From: Gerris lacustris | Lineage: Eukaryota; Arthropoda; Insecta; Hemiptera; Gerridae | Direction: 5' to 3' | DNA length: 64,000 nt | Assembly: GCA_951217055.1 (NCBI GenBank) | Contig: OX578281.1 | Coordinates: 12,308,447-12,372,446 of the forward strand | Shown here: piece by piece, positions 22,630-32,944 of the stretch | Layout of the letters: every line of letters starts with the position of its first letter | Position numbering within the stretch: position 1 is the stretch's first letter | The notes under the pieces: generated by a model | Databases searched by the model: none | Seen by the model: only the letters and a program-made list of their open reading frames with translations | Told to the model about the DNA's origin: nothing | Translations under genes and position numbers: made by a program

Positions 22630-23050
22630 AGATTTTGTACAGTTGTAAAGGACACTTTTCTTTAGGATAAGACATCTGTGTGTTGAGGCACTCAAGAAAT
22701 TAAAAAGTTTCTGCAGATTTTGTACAGTTGTAAAAGACACTTTTCTTTAGGATAAGACATCTGCGTGTTGAGGCACTCAAGAAATTAAAAAGTTTCTGCA
22801 GATTTTGTATAGTTGTAAAGGACACTTTCTTTAGGATAAGACATCTGCGTGTTGAGGCACTCAAGAAATTAAAAAGTTTCTGCAGATTTTGTATAGTTGT
22901 AAAGGGCACTTTCTTTAGGATAAGACATCTGCGTGTTGAGGCACTCAAGAAATTAAAAAGTTTCTGCAGATTTTGTATAGTTGTAAAGGACACTTTCTTT
23001 AGGATAAGACATCTGCGTGTTGAGGCACTCAAGAAATTAAAAAGTTCCTG
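22630..23050 (-). repeat. 84/85-bp tandem repeat, 5 copies
   Basis: Copies start at 22630, 22715, 22800, 22884 and 22968 with AGATTTTGTAYAGTTGTAAA, and each contains GATAAGACATCTGCGTGTTG and CTCAAGAAATTAAAAAGTTT. Because 84 is a multiple of three, the minus strand stays open across the 84-bp copies and gives a 28-residue periodic frame (22700-23056). No start context, domain or matching sequence outside the array supports a gene. Confidence 0.93.
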
Positions 23051-23059
23051 GAGCAATCA

Positions 23060-23320
23060 ACAATAATTACGCACACCAATAAACTGTATAAAAGAAAATC
23101 GAATTAAGAAATTTCTTAACTTATTATAAACATTTTCTTTATCTGAACAATATTCTTTATAGCGCCTAGGCCAGGGCCTAGAGGGCTTAGTGGTAAATCC
23201 AGTCCTGTTCATGATATAAAATCTTATCTGATGCTGTCAACTTATTGACTTTATCTTTAAGTTAATAAAATTTAAGTCTTGTTTAAAATATGTTTCATAT
23301 AGTTAAGGTAAGCCATATAT
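23060..23320. other. no feature recognised
   Basis: AT-rich sequence that leads into the next array through ATATAGATAAGACT. Confidence 0.4.
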
Positions 23321-23907
23321 AGATAAGACTCTATTACTAGATAAGACTCTATTACTAGATAAGACTCTATTACTAGATAAGACTCTATTACTAGATAAGA
23401 CTCTATTACTAGATAAGACTCTATTACTAGATAAGACTCTATTACTAGATAAGACTCTATTACTAGATAAGACTCTATTTCTAGATAAGACTCTATTACT
23501 AGATAAGACTCTATTACTAGATAAGACTCTATTACTAGGTAAGACTCTATTACTAGATAAGACTCTATTACTAGATAAGACTCTATTACTAGATAAGACT
23601 CTATTACTAGATAAGACTCTATTACTAGATAAGACTCTATTACTAGATAAGACTCTATTACTAGATAAGACTCTATTACGAGATAAGACTCTATTACTAG
23701 ATAAGACTCTATTACTAGATAAGACTCTATTACTAGATAAGACTCTATTACTAGATAAGACTCTATTACTAGATAAGACTCTATTACTAGATAAGACTCT
23801 ATTTCTAGATAAGACTCTATTACTAGATAAGACTCTATTACTAGATAAGACTCTATTACTAGATAAGACTCTATTTCTAGATAAGACTCTATTACTAGAT
23901 AAGACTA
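23321..23907. repeat. 18-bp satellite (AGATAAGACTCTATTACT), ~32.6 copies
   Basis: Very homogeneous: only a few units differ (TTTCTAG, AGGTAAG, ACGAG variants). No spacers, so this is not a CRISPR array. Homogeneity suggests recent expansion. Confidence 0.98.
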
Positions 23908-25013
23908 TTTTTGTACTATAAACTATACACTTACTGTAATAATTCTATAGAGTAATTTTGTTTGGTAGTATCAGCACAGCACAAGTTTTAGAAAGGATTA
24001 TAAAAATCCCTTATTCCCATACCAAATGAATTGTATCAATATTTTTATTCAAAAGCGGATAAATATTTTATCAGAATATATTTTATTCTTGCTCCTTTTT
24101 TCTAGTCTTTTACTAAATCTATTTATGGTTGTTTTTTTTCAAGGGGGGACGGGAAAAGGTAAAAGTGAAAAAATGGAGGATCATTTTTTTAAAAAACCTC
24201 GCTTTCAAATCAAGCCTTAAAATATTCATTCTTGGCTCATAAAAATTGAAAACCGCGTTCCTGTTTCAAGTGTATAAAGGTTTTAGGCTTTTCCTCCAGC
24301 TTTAACATTTTTACCCCCCCCCCCCCCCCCGGAAAAAGGGTTTTTATTGGAGTGCTGAGAGTACCCAGTGCCTTTCAAGTGCACTACATCTAAAACATTG
24401 GGGAAAAAGGTAATTCTCAGGTTGGTAAAGCTTTAGGGGTTTCCCGCCGATTTAATAAGTTACTGAAACTGGGACACAAGAGGCTTGGGCAAGTTTATTT
24501 TATAGCTTCACCTGCCCTTTATGATACCTTTTCAACCTACTCCATTCTTACTTCCCTTTTACTCTTGTTTATTGTCTTCCCTTTAAGTTTGATACACTGT
24601 TTTTTCAACATGGCCGAAGTCAATTGTCTTTTATCAATCATGGATTCTGTTAAAACAACCTTTAAAACAACTAGTCACTTGTTGTAAGCAATTGTTCAGT
24701 ATAATAAAAATAATTGTAACAAGTCACTTTTGCTACTTGTTTCTGTTGTAAAGTTTAAAATTACATTCAAGTAAATTTAAGAGTTAGTGCTTTTACATTT
24801 TTTTAAACTGTAAAATTAACCTAATTTAATTCATATTGCTACTAATCAAAATTGATCGATATTTATTTATAGATATGTATAAATTTCTCATTCGCATAAT
24901 TTGGATACGTACTGTGCACAAATTTATTAAATAGGAAGTTACTTAAGGAGTTTGGGTTGGGCTCGAATCCCCTTCTTTTATCTTTTTCAGGCTCAACTTA
25001 TGTTGGGCAAGTC
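23908..25013. other. no gene; contains a 15-bp C run
   Basis: AT-rich sequence with a poly-C tract at about 24316-24330 and the repeated word TTGTAAGCAATTGTTCAG nearby. Nothing codes convincingly. Confidence 0.4.
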
Positions 25014-25016
25014 TTA

Positions 25017-25429
25017 AGGCGCGTCCACACTATGCCAAGCGGCAAGGAATGGCAAGGCCAAATGGCATAGCCAAGTGTAATGTGGACGTCTCCCTTGGCA
25101 TTTGCTATTTTGCCAAGCTTGGCACAAAACGTGCCACTTGACATGCCAAGCAGAACCCGACGATTGTCGGTCCGGATCAAAGAAAGCCAAATGGCAAGAA
25201 GTCGTATGGCAAGATGTGGACGTGCCACCCGGCAACATTGCACTTGGTATCCAGCGTCGAGCCCCTTCTGACACCACTACTAACTCCTCTTCGTCATACA
25301 TCACAACCACAACTGGCTTTGCCAGTGGCAGTGTGGACGGATTTTTTCGTGGTGCCATCTGGCTTTGTCAAACGGCTTTGTCGCTTGGCCTTGCCAAGTG
25401 ACATTGCGTGGCATAGTGTGGACGCGCCT
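25017..25429. mobile_element. PIF/Harbinger-type MITE, 413 bp, TTA duplication
   Basis: A perfect 21-bp terminal inverted repeat begins AGGCGCGTCCACACTATGCC, and TTA lies directly outside each end (25014-25016, 25430-25432), fitting the TWA duplication of PIF/Harbinger. The interior is rich in TTGGCA/TGCCAAG words and an internal ATGTGGACGT word, making much of it self-complementary. The five overlapping frames on both strands are by-products of this symmetry. Confidence 0.82.
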
Positions 25430-25432
25430 TTA

Positions 25433-26930
25433 GACAATCATGTCGCTTACTTTTTCAATGCTAGTTCTAGCAATCTTTCTCCCAGGTAAAATCCAGTCTT
25501 TTTAGTTCTAGAGTTATCAAAAAGCTCCTTGATTGATTGGGATATTGCAATACCACTTTATTATAATCAATTTTGCAGTGTATATAATGATTTTACTTCT
25601 TTTAGTTGTCCAGTAGTTTAATTTTAATTTCGTTGTTTACTTTATAATTTAGAGATGTCTAACTCTTGATCAGCCCCAGTATAGGGGTTTTTAAGAAACA
25701 TCAATTTGCGGTCTGTGTATAGAGGCGTGGGGCCTGAACAGAACTAATTTAAATTAAATTGAATTTTAATGTACAGAAAGAACCGTGATTATATTTTCTT
25801 TTCACAAGTTTTTTTAGGAGATGGGGGGGGGGGGGGGGGGGGGTTAATACCCCAATTTTTTCTGTGCGTGCGAATATTGAATAATGTCGAACAGTTTTCA
25901 GTTACAGGTGTCTCACTAATCCAGATTTGATGGGACCAAGGTCTGGATTAGGGAGACTGTACTGTACTACTGTTTTGGATTGATGGGACTTCAAAACTTA
26001 TAAATCCATCAAAATCGATCTCAATATCTTTTCTTTATATAATATACTACGTTTGTGAATGTAAAATTTTGATTGCGTTGTTTTTAGTATTTAACCGCCT
26101 TGGAGTTATTTTTTTTTTGTAAACCAATGGTGAATAATTCAAAAATTAGTTTGAAAAAAATTAAGCTTTTTTAAAAAAATTAAACTATATTTTGTGGAAA
26201 ATATTCAGGTTATGTTTTGTTGGTATAATTTTACAGTCCTAATAATATCTTTCTTTTTCCTTTTAGGTTCTTAAATTTGCTTTTCTTTCTTTTTAAAAAA
26301 TAAAAATATTGTAATTGTAAGTTAATATAATACTTTCTCATCTTTATTTAAGAAAAGAATAAGAAATGAGCAAGGAAGTAACAACTTCACCAAGTAGAGG
26401 AAGAAAAATATACACAGATGGCAAAATTGTAAATTAAGGGAAAAAAAATGAAGGAAAGGGTTAGACGAGTTGTTGATGGCAGATTATTTAATGAACTTGC
26501 CTTAACGAGGTTCCCTGAAGCGAAAAAGCCTCAAAAACCGCCATCTTGGGAAAGGGGGGAAAATGAAAAAATATGCTTGGTAAAAAGCGAAGAAAAGTAT
26601 ATATATTCTCACTTTCTCACTCTCCTTGAAAGGTTATAAAAAGAAGGAAAGAGAAATATAAGAAAAAAAATTGTATAACAAAGGACAAAGTACGTGATGG
26701 GAGACCAAAAATATCTAATTTCTTAGGGGTTGGAAGAGTTAAAAAAAGAAAGAAAATGAAAACAGAAGGGTAAAATCTTATGACGAAAACCTCTCAAGCC
26801 AAGAAAAATCACTAATCCTCAAATCTCTGTCGAGAACGGAAAGCAAACAGTGAAAAGTTGTAAAATAATAAGACATTCTCAAATTTAGATGATTAGGAAA
26901 GTGTATTCTTATTATAAAAAAGGGAAGCTA
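25433..26930. other. no gene; poly-G run, short inverted repeat, purine-rich stretch
   Basis: Contains a ~19-bp G run (about 25825-25843), an inverted repeat CTAATCCAGA/TCTGGATTAG (25916-25951) of the kind seen at pogo/Tigger-like termini, and a purine-rich stretch (26340-26830). None is a supportable gene. Confidence 0.4.
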
Positions 26931-26932
26931 AA

Positions 26933-27842
26933 TGGTCTACAACTCTACGGCCCGTGAGACTATTTATTTGGCCCGCCGCGCCACGAAAAATGTGAAAAAA
27001 TGAACCTAAATAATGCAAAAGTATTAGTTCTTCATAATCAATTGCCATTTTAACAATAAAAATACACTGCCAATTAGTGTGGCACATAGCTTCCTCGCAT
27101 CCTATCATGTACTTTATTGTTATATTAACATTAAAGTTTTATTACTTTATTGTTATATTGTTTATTGTGTAAGAACAATTAACATTTTTTAGCGATCTTT
27201 AACACTTTATAGGGGTGTCGCTGTAGGTTTTACTAAAAAATTGTATTTGAAAAAAATGTTCGTCTCATTGAATAGATAAGGTTTGATTTTTTTCCCGACC
27301 TAAAATTCCAATTTTAAATTTGAAGTTCACGTTTACGCGAGCGTTGCGCGTGAACGCTTGAACGGATAACGTTGTCCAACGAACTCGACCTGAGCATTGG
27401 TAAAATAAACATGTCTACCAAATTTCATCAAAATCGGGCAACATTTACTCAAGTTATCGTCGCACGTTTCACGATTCGCGGACACACAGACCGACAGACA
27501 GACAGACAGACAGACAGACACGGAACCAAAAATGTTCCCTGATGTCTGAAACGGATTTCTGTCTTGGAATTTTTAAAATCGGAGGCATAAAACATTTTTG
27601 TTCTCAAAAGTGAACACAATGCTTCCGTTACCTTCGGTAAGCTCGGAAGCAAAATATCAGCACGAGTCTTATATAAGTTTTTTTGGCTGAAGTGGATATG
27701 GTTTATGAGCTAATTATCATGTTCCCTACCATTGTGACTATTTGTGACGCCCGATAGCTAAATTATACTTACTTCATCCGGCCCGTATGGACCATCTTGT
27801 CCAGATCCGACCCTTAAACCATAAATATTGGAGACCCCTACT
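26933..27842. mobile_element. hAT-like remnant interrupted by a Family 1 copy
   Basis: TGGTCTACAACTCTACGGCC at 26938 and TTGGAGACCCCTACTT at 27829-27844 look like diverged inverted ends of the 'GGGGTCTCCAAC...GGCCCG' hAT type, with GGCCCG words inside each end. The interior is taken up mostly by the Family 1 copy. Ends are too worn for a duplication test. Confidence 0.4.
27062..27655 (+). mobile_element. Family 1 (type A body), complete reference copy (~594 bp)
   Basis: Starts ACTGCCAATTAGTGTGGCAC, continues ATAGCTTCCTCGCATCC and body A (GCGATCTTTAACACTTTATA, TTTACGCGAGCGTTGCGC, AACGAACTCGACC, TACCAAATTTCATC). It then has a (ACAG)n tract (27485-27519), GAAACGGATTTCTGTCTTGG and TCAAAAGTGAACACA, and ends in the hairpin GCTTCCGTTACC-TTC-GGTAAGCTCGGAAGC (27622-27651) plus AAAA. 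CACATAGCTTCC occurs near the start here and near the hairpin in type B copies. Subterminal hairpin, GTCT-type tract, no terminal inverted repeats and no obvious duplication recall Helitron/Helentron-associated elements (DINE-1, mini-me) of insects. No protein is encoded. Confidence 0.88.
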
Positions 27843-28009
27843 TCAGTGGAAGACGAAGTTGTTCATAATATAGCCGTCCCTTATTTATTAATAGTTGAAG
27901 TTATTAGACATTTGTAACTCTCTCTTGTTATCTATAAGTCACTAATGTAAGTGTCATTAATCATTCAGTCATCGTCAGTAACTGAAGGAGAAAATCATCA
28001 TTCCTTGAA

Positions 28010-28500
28010 GGATCTTAAGGTAGGAAATTATGAAACACTAATCCATTTAGATTACCATTTGGTCCGCTAGGAGCTCTGATTTCATTTTATAAAAAAATTA
28101 GAACTTCTATCGGCGAAATGTAGTACTATAATAAATACAAGTGAACACCAGTCTACCTCCTACTATATTTTAACTTCCTTGCCATGATATTTAAGAGCCT
28201 CTTCTGTACCCCAGAGCTAACTTGCTAATGCTGCAGCAAAGTAGGAGAAAGAAAATTGTAAAGTTTTTCATTTATGGTTGCAACTCTAATAGAATTGACT
28301 ATCACATTTTCTATAATTGACTGTCACATATTCCATGCCGTTTATGTAAACAACATTGAACTGTCTATCGTCAAACTATTGTGCTATAAATGAAAAACCT
28401 ATTGACCTCCTGTTAAATCCTAACTTCCTGGCACGATATTTAAAATCGTCACATTTTTCAAGTCATTTTTTTAGTGACGGAAAGGTCTCTGTACCCCAGA
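28010..28500 (+). repeat. dispersed repeat J, copy 1 (with internal partial repeat)
   Basis: 28010-28195 is the inverted counterpart of 40668-40855 (GATCTTAAGGT, CTAGGAGCTCTGAT, AGTACTATAATAAATACAAG, TTAACTTCCT, GATATTT). The words CTAACTTCCTGGCACGATAT and CTGTACCCCAGAGCTAA recur at 28425-28505, so the last part is duplicated locally. Confidence 0.7.
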
Positions 28501-28875
28501 GCTAAAACGTCCATGTTAAAATGTATGTGCGTTTAAAAATTGTCGAGTGAACAACCTTTAGTTTTCATAAACCTAATTCAATTTCCTTTTAAAAAGAAAA
28601 CAATTTACTCGCTCCCCTTAGTGTCGTGAGAAAAGCAGGTGAAATAATGTTTACTTCAGCTGAAAAGACTCGGATCAATTTTAAGTAGGATTATCCTTGA
28701 AAAAGAGATCTTGGCTGGAATGATTGAAAAAATTTGAATTTTCTGCAAAATCAACCTTTTTTTAAGGTTTATTTTGTGAACATGCCATTAACTTCAACCT
28801 TATTATCGTACTGTTTTTAAATCTAATACCTAAACTGAGAGTCAACCTTAAATCTTCATTAAAGTTGTTGCACTA

Positions 28876-29749
28876 CAGGGTTATTACAAATGATGTTCAT
28901 GATTTCAAGCTGACATAAATGTAGTTTTATTTATCATACAAAGAAATAAAATGGATACATTTTTAAGGAAAACTCAAAAAGTTTCATCACAGTTACTCAG
29001 AATTATAAATGTTCTATATGGGAATCCCCCATAAAACTTCCCCTTACCTGCTCTACAACTTCATTGCTAACTGACGGCCTTCCAGTTGATTTCTTTTTTC
29101 AAATGCAGCCATTTCTCTAAAAATTCAAGAACCACTTGAGAATAGAGAGATTGCTAGGAGAATCTTCATTAAATCTGTTTCTAAAGTGACGCGTTGCACA
29201 CTAATAACTGATTGGTTAATGTGATAATCCAACACACTAAATGCTGATTGGTTAATGTGATAATCCAACACACTAAATGCTGATTGGTTAATGTGATAAT
29301 CCAACACACTAAATGCTGATTGGTTAATGTGATAATCCAACACACTAAATGCTGATTGGTTAATGTGATAATCCAACACACTAAATGCTGATTGGTTAAT
29401 GTGATAATCCAACACACTAAATGCTGATTGGTTAATGTGATAATCCAACACACTAAATGCTGATTGGTTAATGTGATAATCCAACACACTAAATGCTGAT
29501 TGGTTAATGTGATAATCCAACACACTAAATGCTGATTGGTTAATGTGATAATCCAACACACTAAATGCTTTCCTCTCTTCAAAATCAGCCATTACACAAC
29601 ACTGACAACAATTGACTTATCAAACAGCTGATACATATACTCAAACCAAAGTAAACCAAATTTTATGAGTTTTTCTTTCCAGTGTACCAGCTATATTAAT
29701 CCAGTAATATTTTCAGTCGAAATTAGGAACATCATTTGTAATAATACTG
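28876..29749. mobile_element. mariner-type non-autonomous element, 874 bp, TA duplication
   Basis: Terminal inverted repeats CAGGGTTATTACAAATGATG and CAGTATTATTACAAATGATG (23 bp, 2 mismatches) flanked by TA at 28874-28875 and 29750-29751. TA duplication and CAG-starting ends fit Tc1/mariner-type elements. The interior lacks a transposase and is partly a 36-bp satellite. Confidence 0.8.
29208..29567. repeat. 36-bp tandem repeat, 10 copies, inside the mariner-type element
   Basis: Unit CTGATTGGTTAATGTGATAA plus TCCAACACACTAAATG. Copies are essentially identical. The 36-bp period keeps two minus frames open (29125-29592 and 29181-29582), giving repeated 12-residue peptides; these are not taken as genes. 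Confidence 0.97.
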
Positions 29750-29984
29750 TATATACTTTTAATTTCTAACCTGTTGTACACCCTTTCCATATACCTTATT
29801 AAAAGTTGTAGGAATGATCATTCTTTTAACACTAACCCAAATTAATAGAAGATTCATAACCATTTTTTGTTCATATTCTCATTTGACATTATTTTTTTCT
29901 CTCAATAAGATTTTCATTACGTTTAATATTGTTCTGAAGGTTATTCCTTTTACTTTTCCATTTACGTGGTGAATGTGAGAGAAG

Positions 29985-30095
29985 AATGTAGAGAGCAGGC
30001 GAGGGCGGAAAGGTTTCTCGAGTGCAGCAAATACACATTAAGCTCGAGTTGCACATTCAATTTTTCCTACAGTTAGTTTTTAATCGGTAAATAAA
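29985..30095 (-). repeat. hairpin repeat K, partial copy
   Basis: GGAAAGGTTTCTCGAGTGCA, TTAAGCTCGAGTTGCACATT and AGTTAGTTTTTAATC are the reverse complement of 34130-34235 in order. Confidence 0.75.
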
Positions 30096-30181
30096 ATATA
30101 AAATAATAGAGCGATCATCAACATGTTATAGTACATTACATTAGATTGACTATCTTTACATCTTTATATTTGATATATAGT

Positions 30182-30430
30182 CAGTGGCCTAACTATGAGC
30201 CCCTGGTGCCAGGGGGACCCCCAAATCCAATGTACTAATGGCGATGGGGACCCCCTTCAGAACATAATAAAATCTAACTACCTTCTAATCATACTTCTAT
30301 AACATATCATCAGGGGGGCCCATTAAATTCTAAACGCGAATCTTTTGTTTTTTTGCTCATCAATTTTTTTTGGCGAGGGGCCCCCAAATAGTTCTTGTGG
30401 GGGGCCCCCAATGCCCTAGCTACGCCACTG
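30182..30430. mobile_element. hAT-type MITE, 249 bp, perfect 8-bp duplication
   Basis: Ends CAGTGGCCTAACTATGAGCC and GCCCTAGCTACGCCACTG, with inner GGGGGACCCCC-type runs. The octamer TATATAGT is present at 30174-30181 and 30431-30438, exactly flanking the element. No coding capacity. Confidence 0.93.
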
Positions 30431-30489
30431 TATATAGTGTTTTAATCATGTAGTTAGTTAAAAAATAATCATTTGTTGTCATTGTTATT

Positions 30490-31065
30490 ATTATTATGGT
30501 CGAGGAGATAGCGTGCAAAACGTGTCTGACTAACATCAAGCTAGAATTTTGTATACAAGTCAATCTTTTAGCGCCTTTTAAGAATATGAGGTCGGCTAAG
30601 TTCGTCTGCGGGACATAGCTTGGCAATAGGCGTTTGAAAAAAAAACCGGCGGAGAGCGGCCATGTTTCACCAATTATGGTGGACAATGTGATTTTCATGA
30701 TCCTGAGTACAGAATTAGTTAGTAGACCGAAAATCAAGTTGATGTTATTTTCACACTTGATAGGTTAGTTATTCGAGTATTACTAAAAATCAACGTGGTC
30801 ACCTGTCAACTGACAAACTAACATCAACTTGATTTTCGGTCTAGTAACTAATTCTGTACTCAGGATCATGAAAATCACATTGTCCACCATAATTAGTGAG
30901 ACATGGCCGTTCTCCACCGGTTTGTTTTTTTCAAACGCCTATTGCCGAGCTATGTCCCGCAGACGAACTTAAAAGGCGCTAAAAGATTGATTTGTACACA
31001 AAATTCTAGCTTGATGTTAGTCAGACACTTTTTTGCACGCTATCTCCTGGACTATTATAATTTGG
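30490..31065. mobile_element. long palindromic (fold-back) element, ~250-bp arms
   Basis: Left arm (about 30495-30755) and right arm (about 30815-31062) pair over words such as ATCAACTTGATTTTCGGTCT, TTCATGATCCTGAGTACAG, CGTTTGAAAAAAA, GGACATAGCT and AGATAGCGTGCAAAA. The right arm lacks ~19 bp (around AGAATATGAGGTCGGCTAAG of the left). The ~60-bp loop includes TTGATAGGTTAGTTATTCGA. A single-arm copy with the loop is at 55095-55365. Short frames in the two arms share residues because of the palindrome. Confidence 0.88.
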
Positions 31066-31089
31066 ATTATTTAATCTTTGTTTAGATTT

Positions 31090-31200
31090 AAGTTCTTTAT
31101 GTTCTAATTTAAATAAAATTATAATTATTATTAACTACGGGAAACAGATAGAGAAAAATAGACTCCATCGCCGGGATTTGAACCACGGGCCTCTATATTC
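31090..31200 (-). mobile_element. tRNA-derived SINE S1, 3' portion
   Basis: Minus strand: GAGGCCCGTGGTTCAAATCC (B-box-like), GGAGTCTATTTTTCTC, TCTGTTTCCCGTAG and an AATTATAATTTTATTTAAAT tail. The tRNA 5' half is missing. Confidence 0.7.
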
Positions 31201-31539
31201 TCTATGTTCTTTATGTTCGTAAGTTGGAACACTGGAGTGCGGTAAAGTAAAATGAGTGCGGTAAAGTAAAACGAGTGTGGTAAAGTAGTAAGTGCAAGAA
31301 TCTTCTGTTTTGCGTACTATTTTGAATGCGATAACAACCACTTTATCGGTCAAATGTAGGAAATAGTACATTACGCGTCGGGTGCGGAAAGTAGCATTTT
31401 GCATGCGAGTGTGGAGTTTGCACCCGAGCGACAGCGAGGGTTGTAAAACCACACTCGCAATGCAAAATGCCGTTTTCGCACGAGTTACGTACCGTTCTTT
31501 ATCTACGATTGTTAGATTTAAATTATAAATACAGAAAAA

Positions 31540-31680
31540 AATAAACTTGCTGTATGTAAGTTCGTATCTCTCTCTTGATAAAGATGGGATTAATTGTTGA
31601 GTTGTATTTTTTGCCGAATTAATTATTTCTGGAGGAGTATTATTCTCCACATTTTCGTCAAAGTCACTTGATTCACTTAT
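31540..31680 (-). pseudogene. relic of a tyrosine-recombinase-like (Crypton-type?) N-terminal coding region
   Basis: Minus-strand frame reads SESSDFDENVENNTPPEIIN, a short SAKNTTQQ linker, then LIPSLSRERYELTYSKF before running into non-coding sequence. An acidic N-terminus followed by 'L.P..SRERYE.TY.KF..W' is the pattern at the start of the core-binding domain in Crypton/phage-integrase-like YR proteins of animals. Here the initiator is changed and the frame ends soon after, so only an N-terminal stub of about 50 residues survives. The same stub is in two other copies, frameshifted in both. The family resemblance is from memory of the pattern and needs a profile search; a chance match cannot be excluded. 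Confidence 0.4.
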
Positions 31681-31778
31681 TGTTTTTCACTAAAAACTCG
31701 ATATAAACAGTTATTTTAATAAAAGAACTGCAAATTAGTTTTGTTAAATGTAAACAAACTTGCTAATCGTGCGTAAAG

Positions 31779-31833
31779 CTGAAGAATTCCTCTTCTTTAC
31801 CGCACTAGTGTGGTAAAGAAGAGGAATTATTCA
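31779..31833. repeat. Family 3 internal hairpin (copy 1)
   Basis: CTGAAGAATTCCTCTTCTTT pairs with AAAGAAGAGGAATTATTCAG around CGCACTAGTGTGG. One mismatch in the outer stem. Confidence 0.9.
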
Positions 31834-31945
31834 GAACTATGGGACGCGCATGCGCAATGAATACAAGTACGTAAATAATCACTTTCTATGCATCTAAACA
31901 AAGATATAATGTTTATATTTCGTATCAATCGTAGATAAAAATAAT

Positions 31946-32940
31946 TACTTCTGCAAACATCCCTAATTGTTATTGTTGCCCCCCTTTATTGTTTTTTTTG
32001 TTTTATATATAAATACATATATATCTTAAGCATACTTAAAACTATACTAAGACAAATCAAAAGTTTAAGATGTTGGTTCATTCAAATAGACTTTTCTTCT
32101 TTAATTTTTTATTTTGTTTTCTGCTGTTTGTTGCTGATGTCTTACATCTTAATTTGAATGGGTTATATAAGAAAGAGATTTTTAATGCTTGACGCTCGAC
32201 TAATAGGTTATTGTTGAATAATTAATCCTTTAATAATACAATAGCATTATTACGTTTCTAAACGAGTTAGTTAAGAGAACAATAAGATGGATTATTACGT
32301 ATGTGAGGCATTTATAAAATTTGAGTTAATTCCAGAAGCGTTGTAAAGCTGAAAGTGTTTTTGTTTGAGATTGAGTTCATAGTTTTTCCTGGAAAGGTTG
32401 CCTCGGAAATGTTATTTTCGGGTTGATGCTTACACATCGACCCAGATCCAAGATGCTATTTCGCCTTCAAATATTCTTCTATATTTAGTCTGATATTGCT
32501 TCTTTGCCAATATCTCTTTGCCTTTTACTCACACACTGAAAAATATTGACATATCTGTATATATATGTATTTAGGGGAAATATACTTCTTGAAAGTTGAG
32601 CAAATATAATCCGGTATTCTGTTTTTGAAACAAAGACGAATTTATTTTTTCACGATTCCCAATCTCATCTAAAGAGATGATATCAAACACAATCAGAATC
32701 TTTAAACACGCGAAAAAAAATTTCTTTGTAAATATTTAAAATTTTATTAACTTAAAACAATATTTATTTCTCATTTTCATAAACACTTAAATTATGTATT
32801 CTGGTAGCACAAGTTTGATATTTTGAATGATAAATCGATTTTATAAGGTCATCTGAGAGTTTTTTAACAAACACCTTTCTTGGAAGTACACAAATGTTAC
32901 TAAATAGATGGTTCCTCATAAGACACCAGCAGTAATTAGA
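31946..32940. other. no feature recognised
   Basis: AT-rich sequence; a short mixed-composition stretch near 32400-32460 has no recognisable content. Confidence 0.45.
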
Positions 32941-32944
32941 GTCA

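Larger units (their letters stand above)
31205..31945 (-). mobile_element. Family 3 element, copy 1
   Basis: Read on the minus strand: TTATCTACGATTGATACG, CGCATGCGCG, the 23-bp-stem hairpin (31779-31833), GTTTACATTTAACAAAACTA, and the coding relic (about 31675-31555). Then come AACAATCGTAGATAAAGAAC and the terminal hairpin module (31370-31505), followed by GTAATGTACTATTTCC. The coding relic here is the least broken of the three copies. Confidence 0.82.

Noticed and set aside
23321..23907. CRISPR-like regular repetition
   Set aside because: The 18-bp units are contiguous with no unique spacers, and the context is eukaryotic; it is a simple satellite.
25014..25489. Cluster of five overlapping 63-114-codon frames
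   Set aside because: All lie in a self-complementary MITE, which opens matching frames on both strands.
29125..29592. 155- and 133-codon repetitive minus-strand frames
   Set aside because: Both arise because the 36-bp unit is a multiple of three; two different frames are open over the same DNA.
31135..31650. 171-codon minus-strand frame as a single gene
   Set aside because: It runs through the Family 3 coding relic, its non-coding hairpin module and SINE sequence; only the first ~30 residues are shared as a plausible relic.
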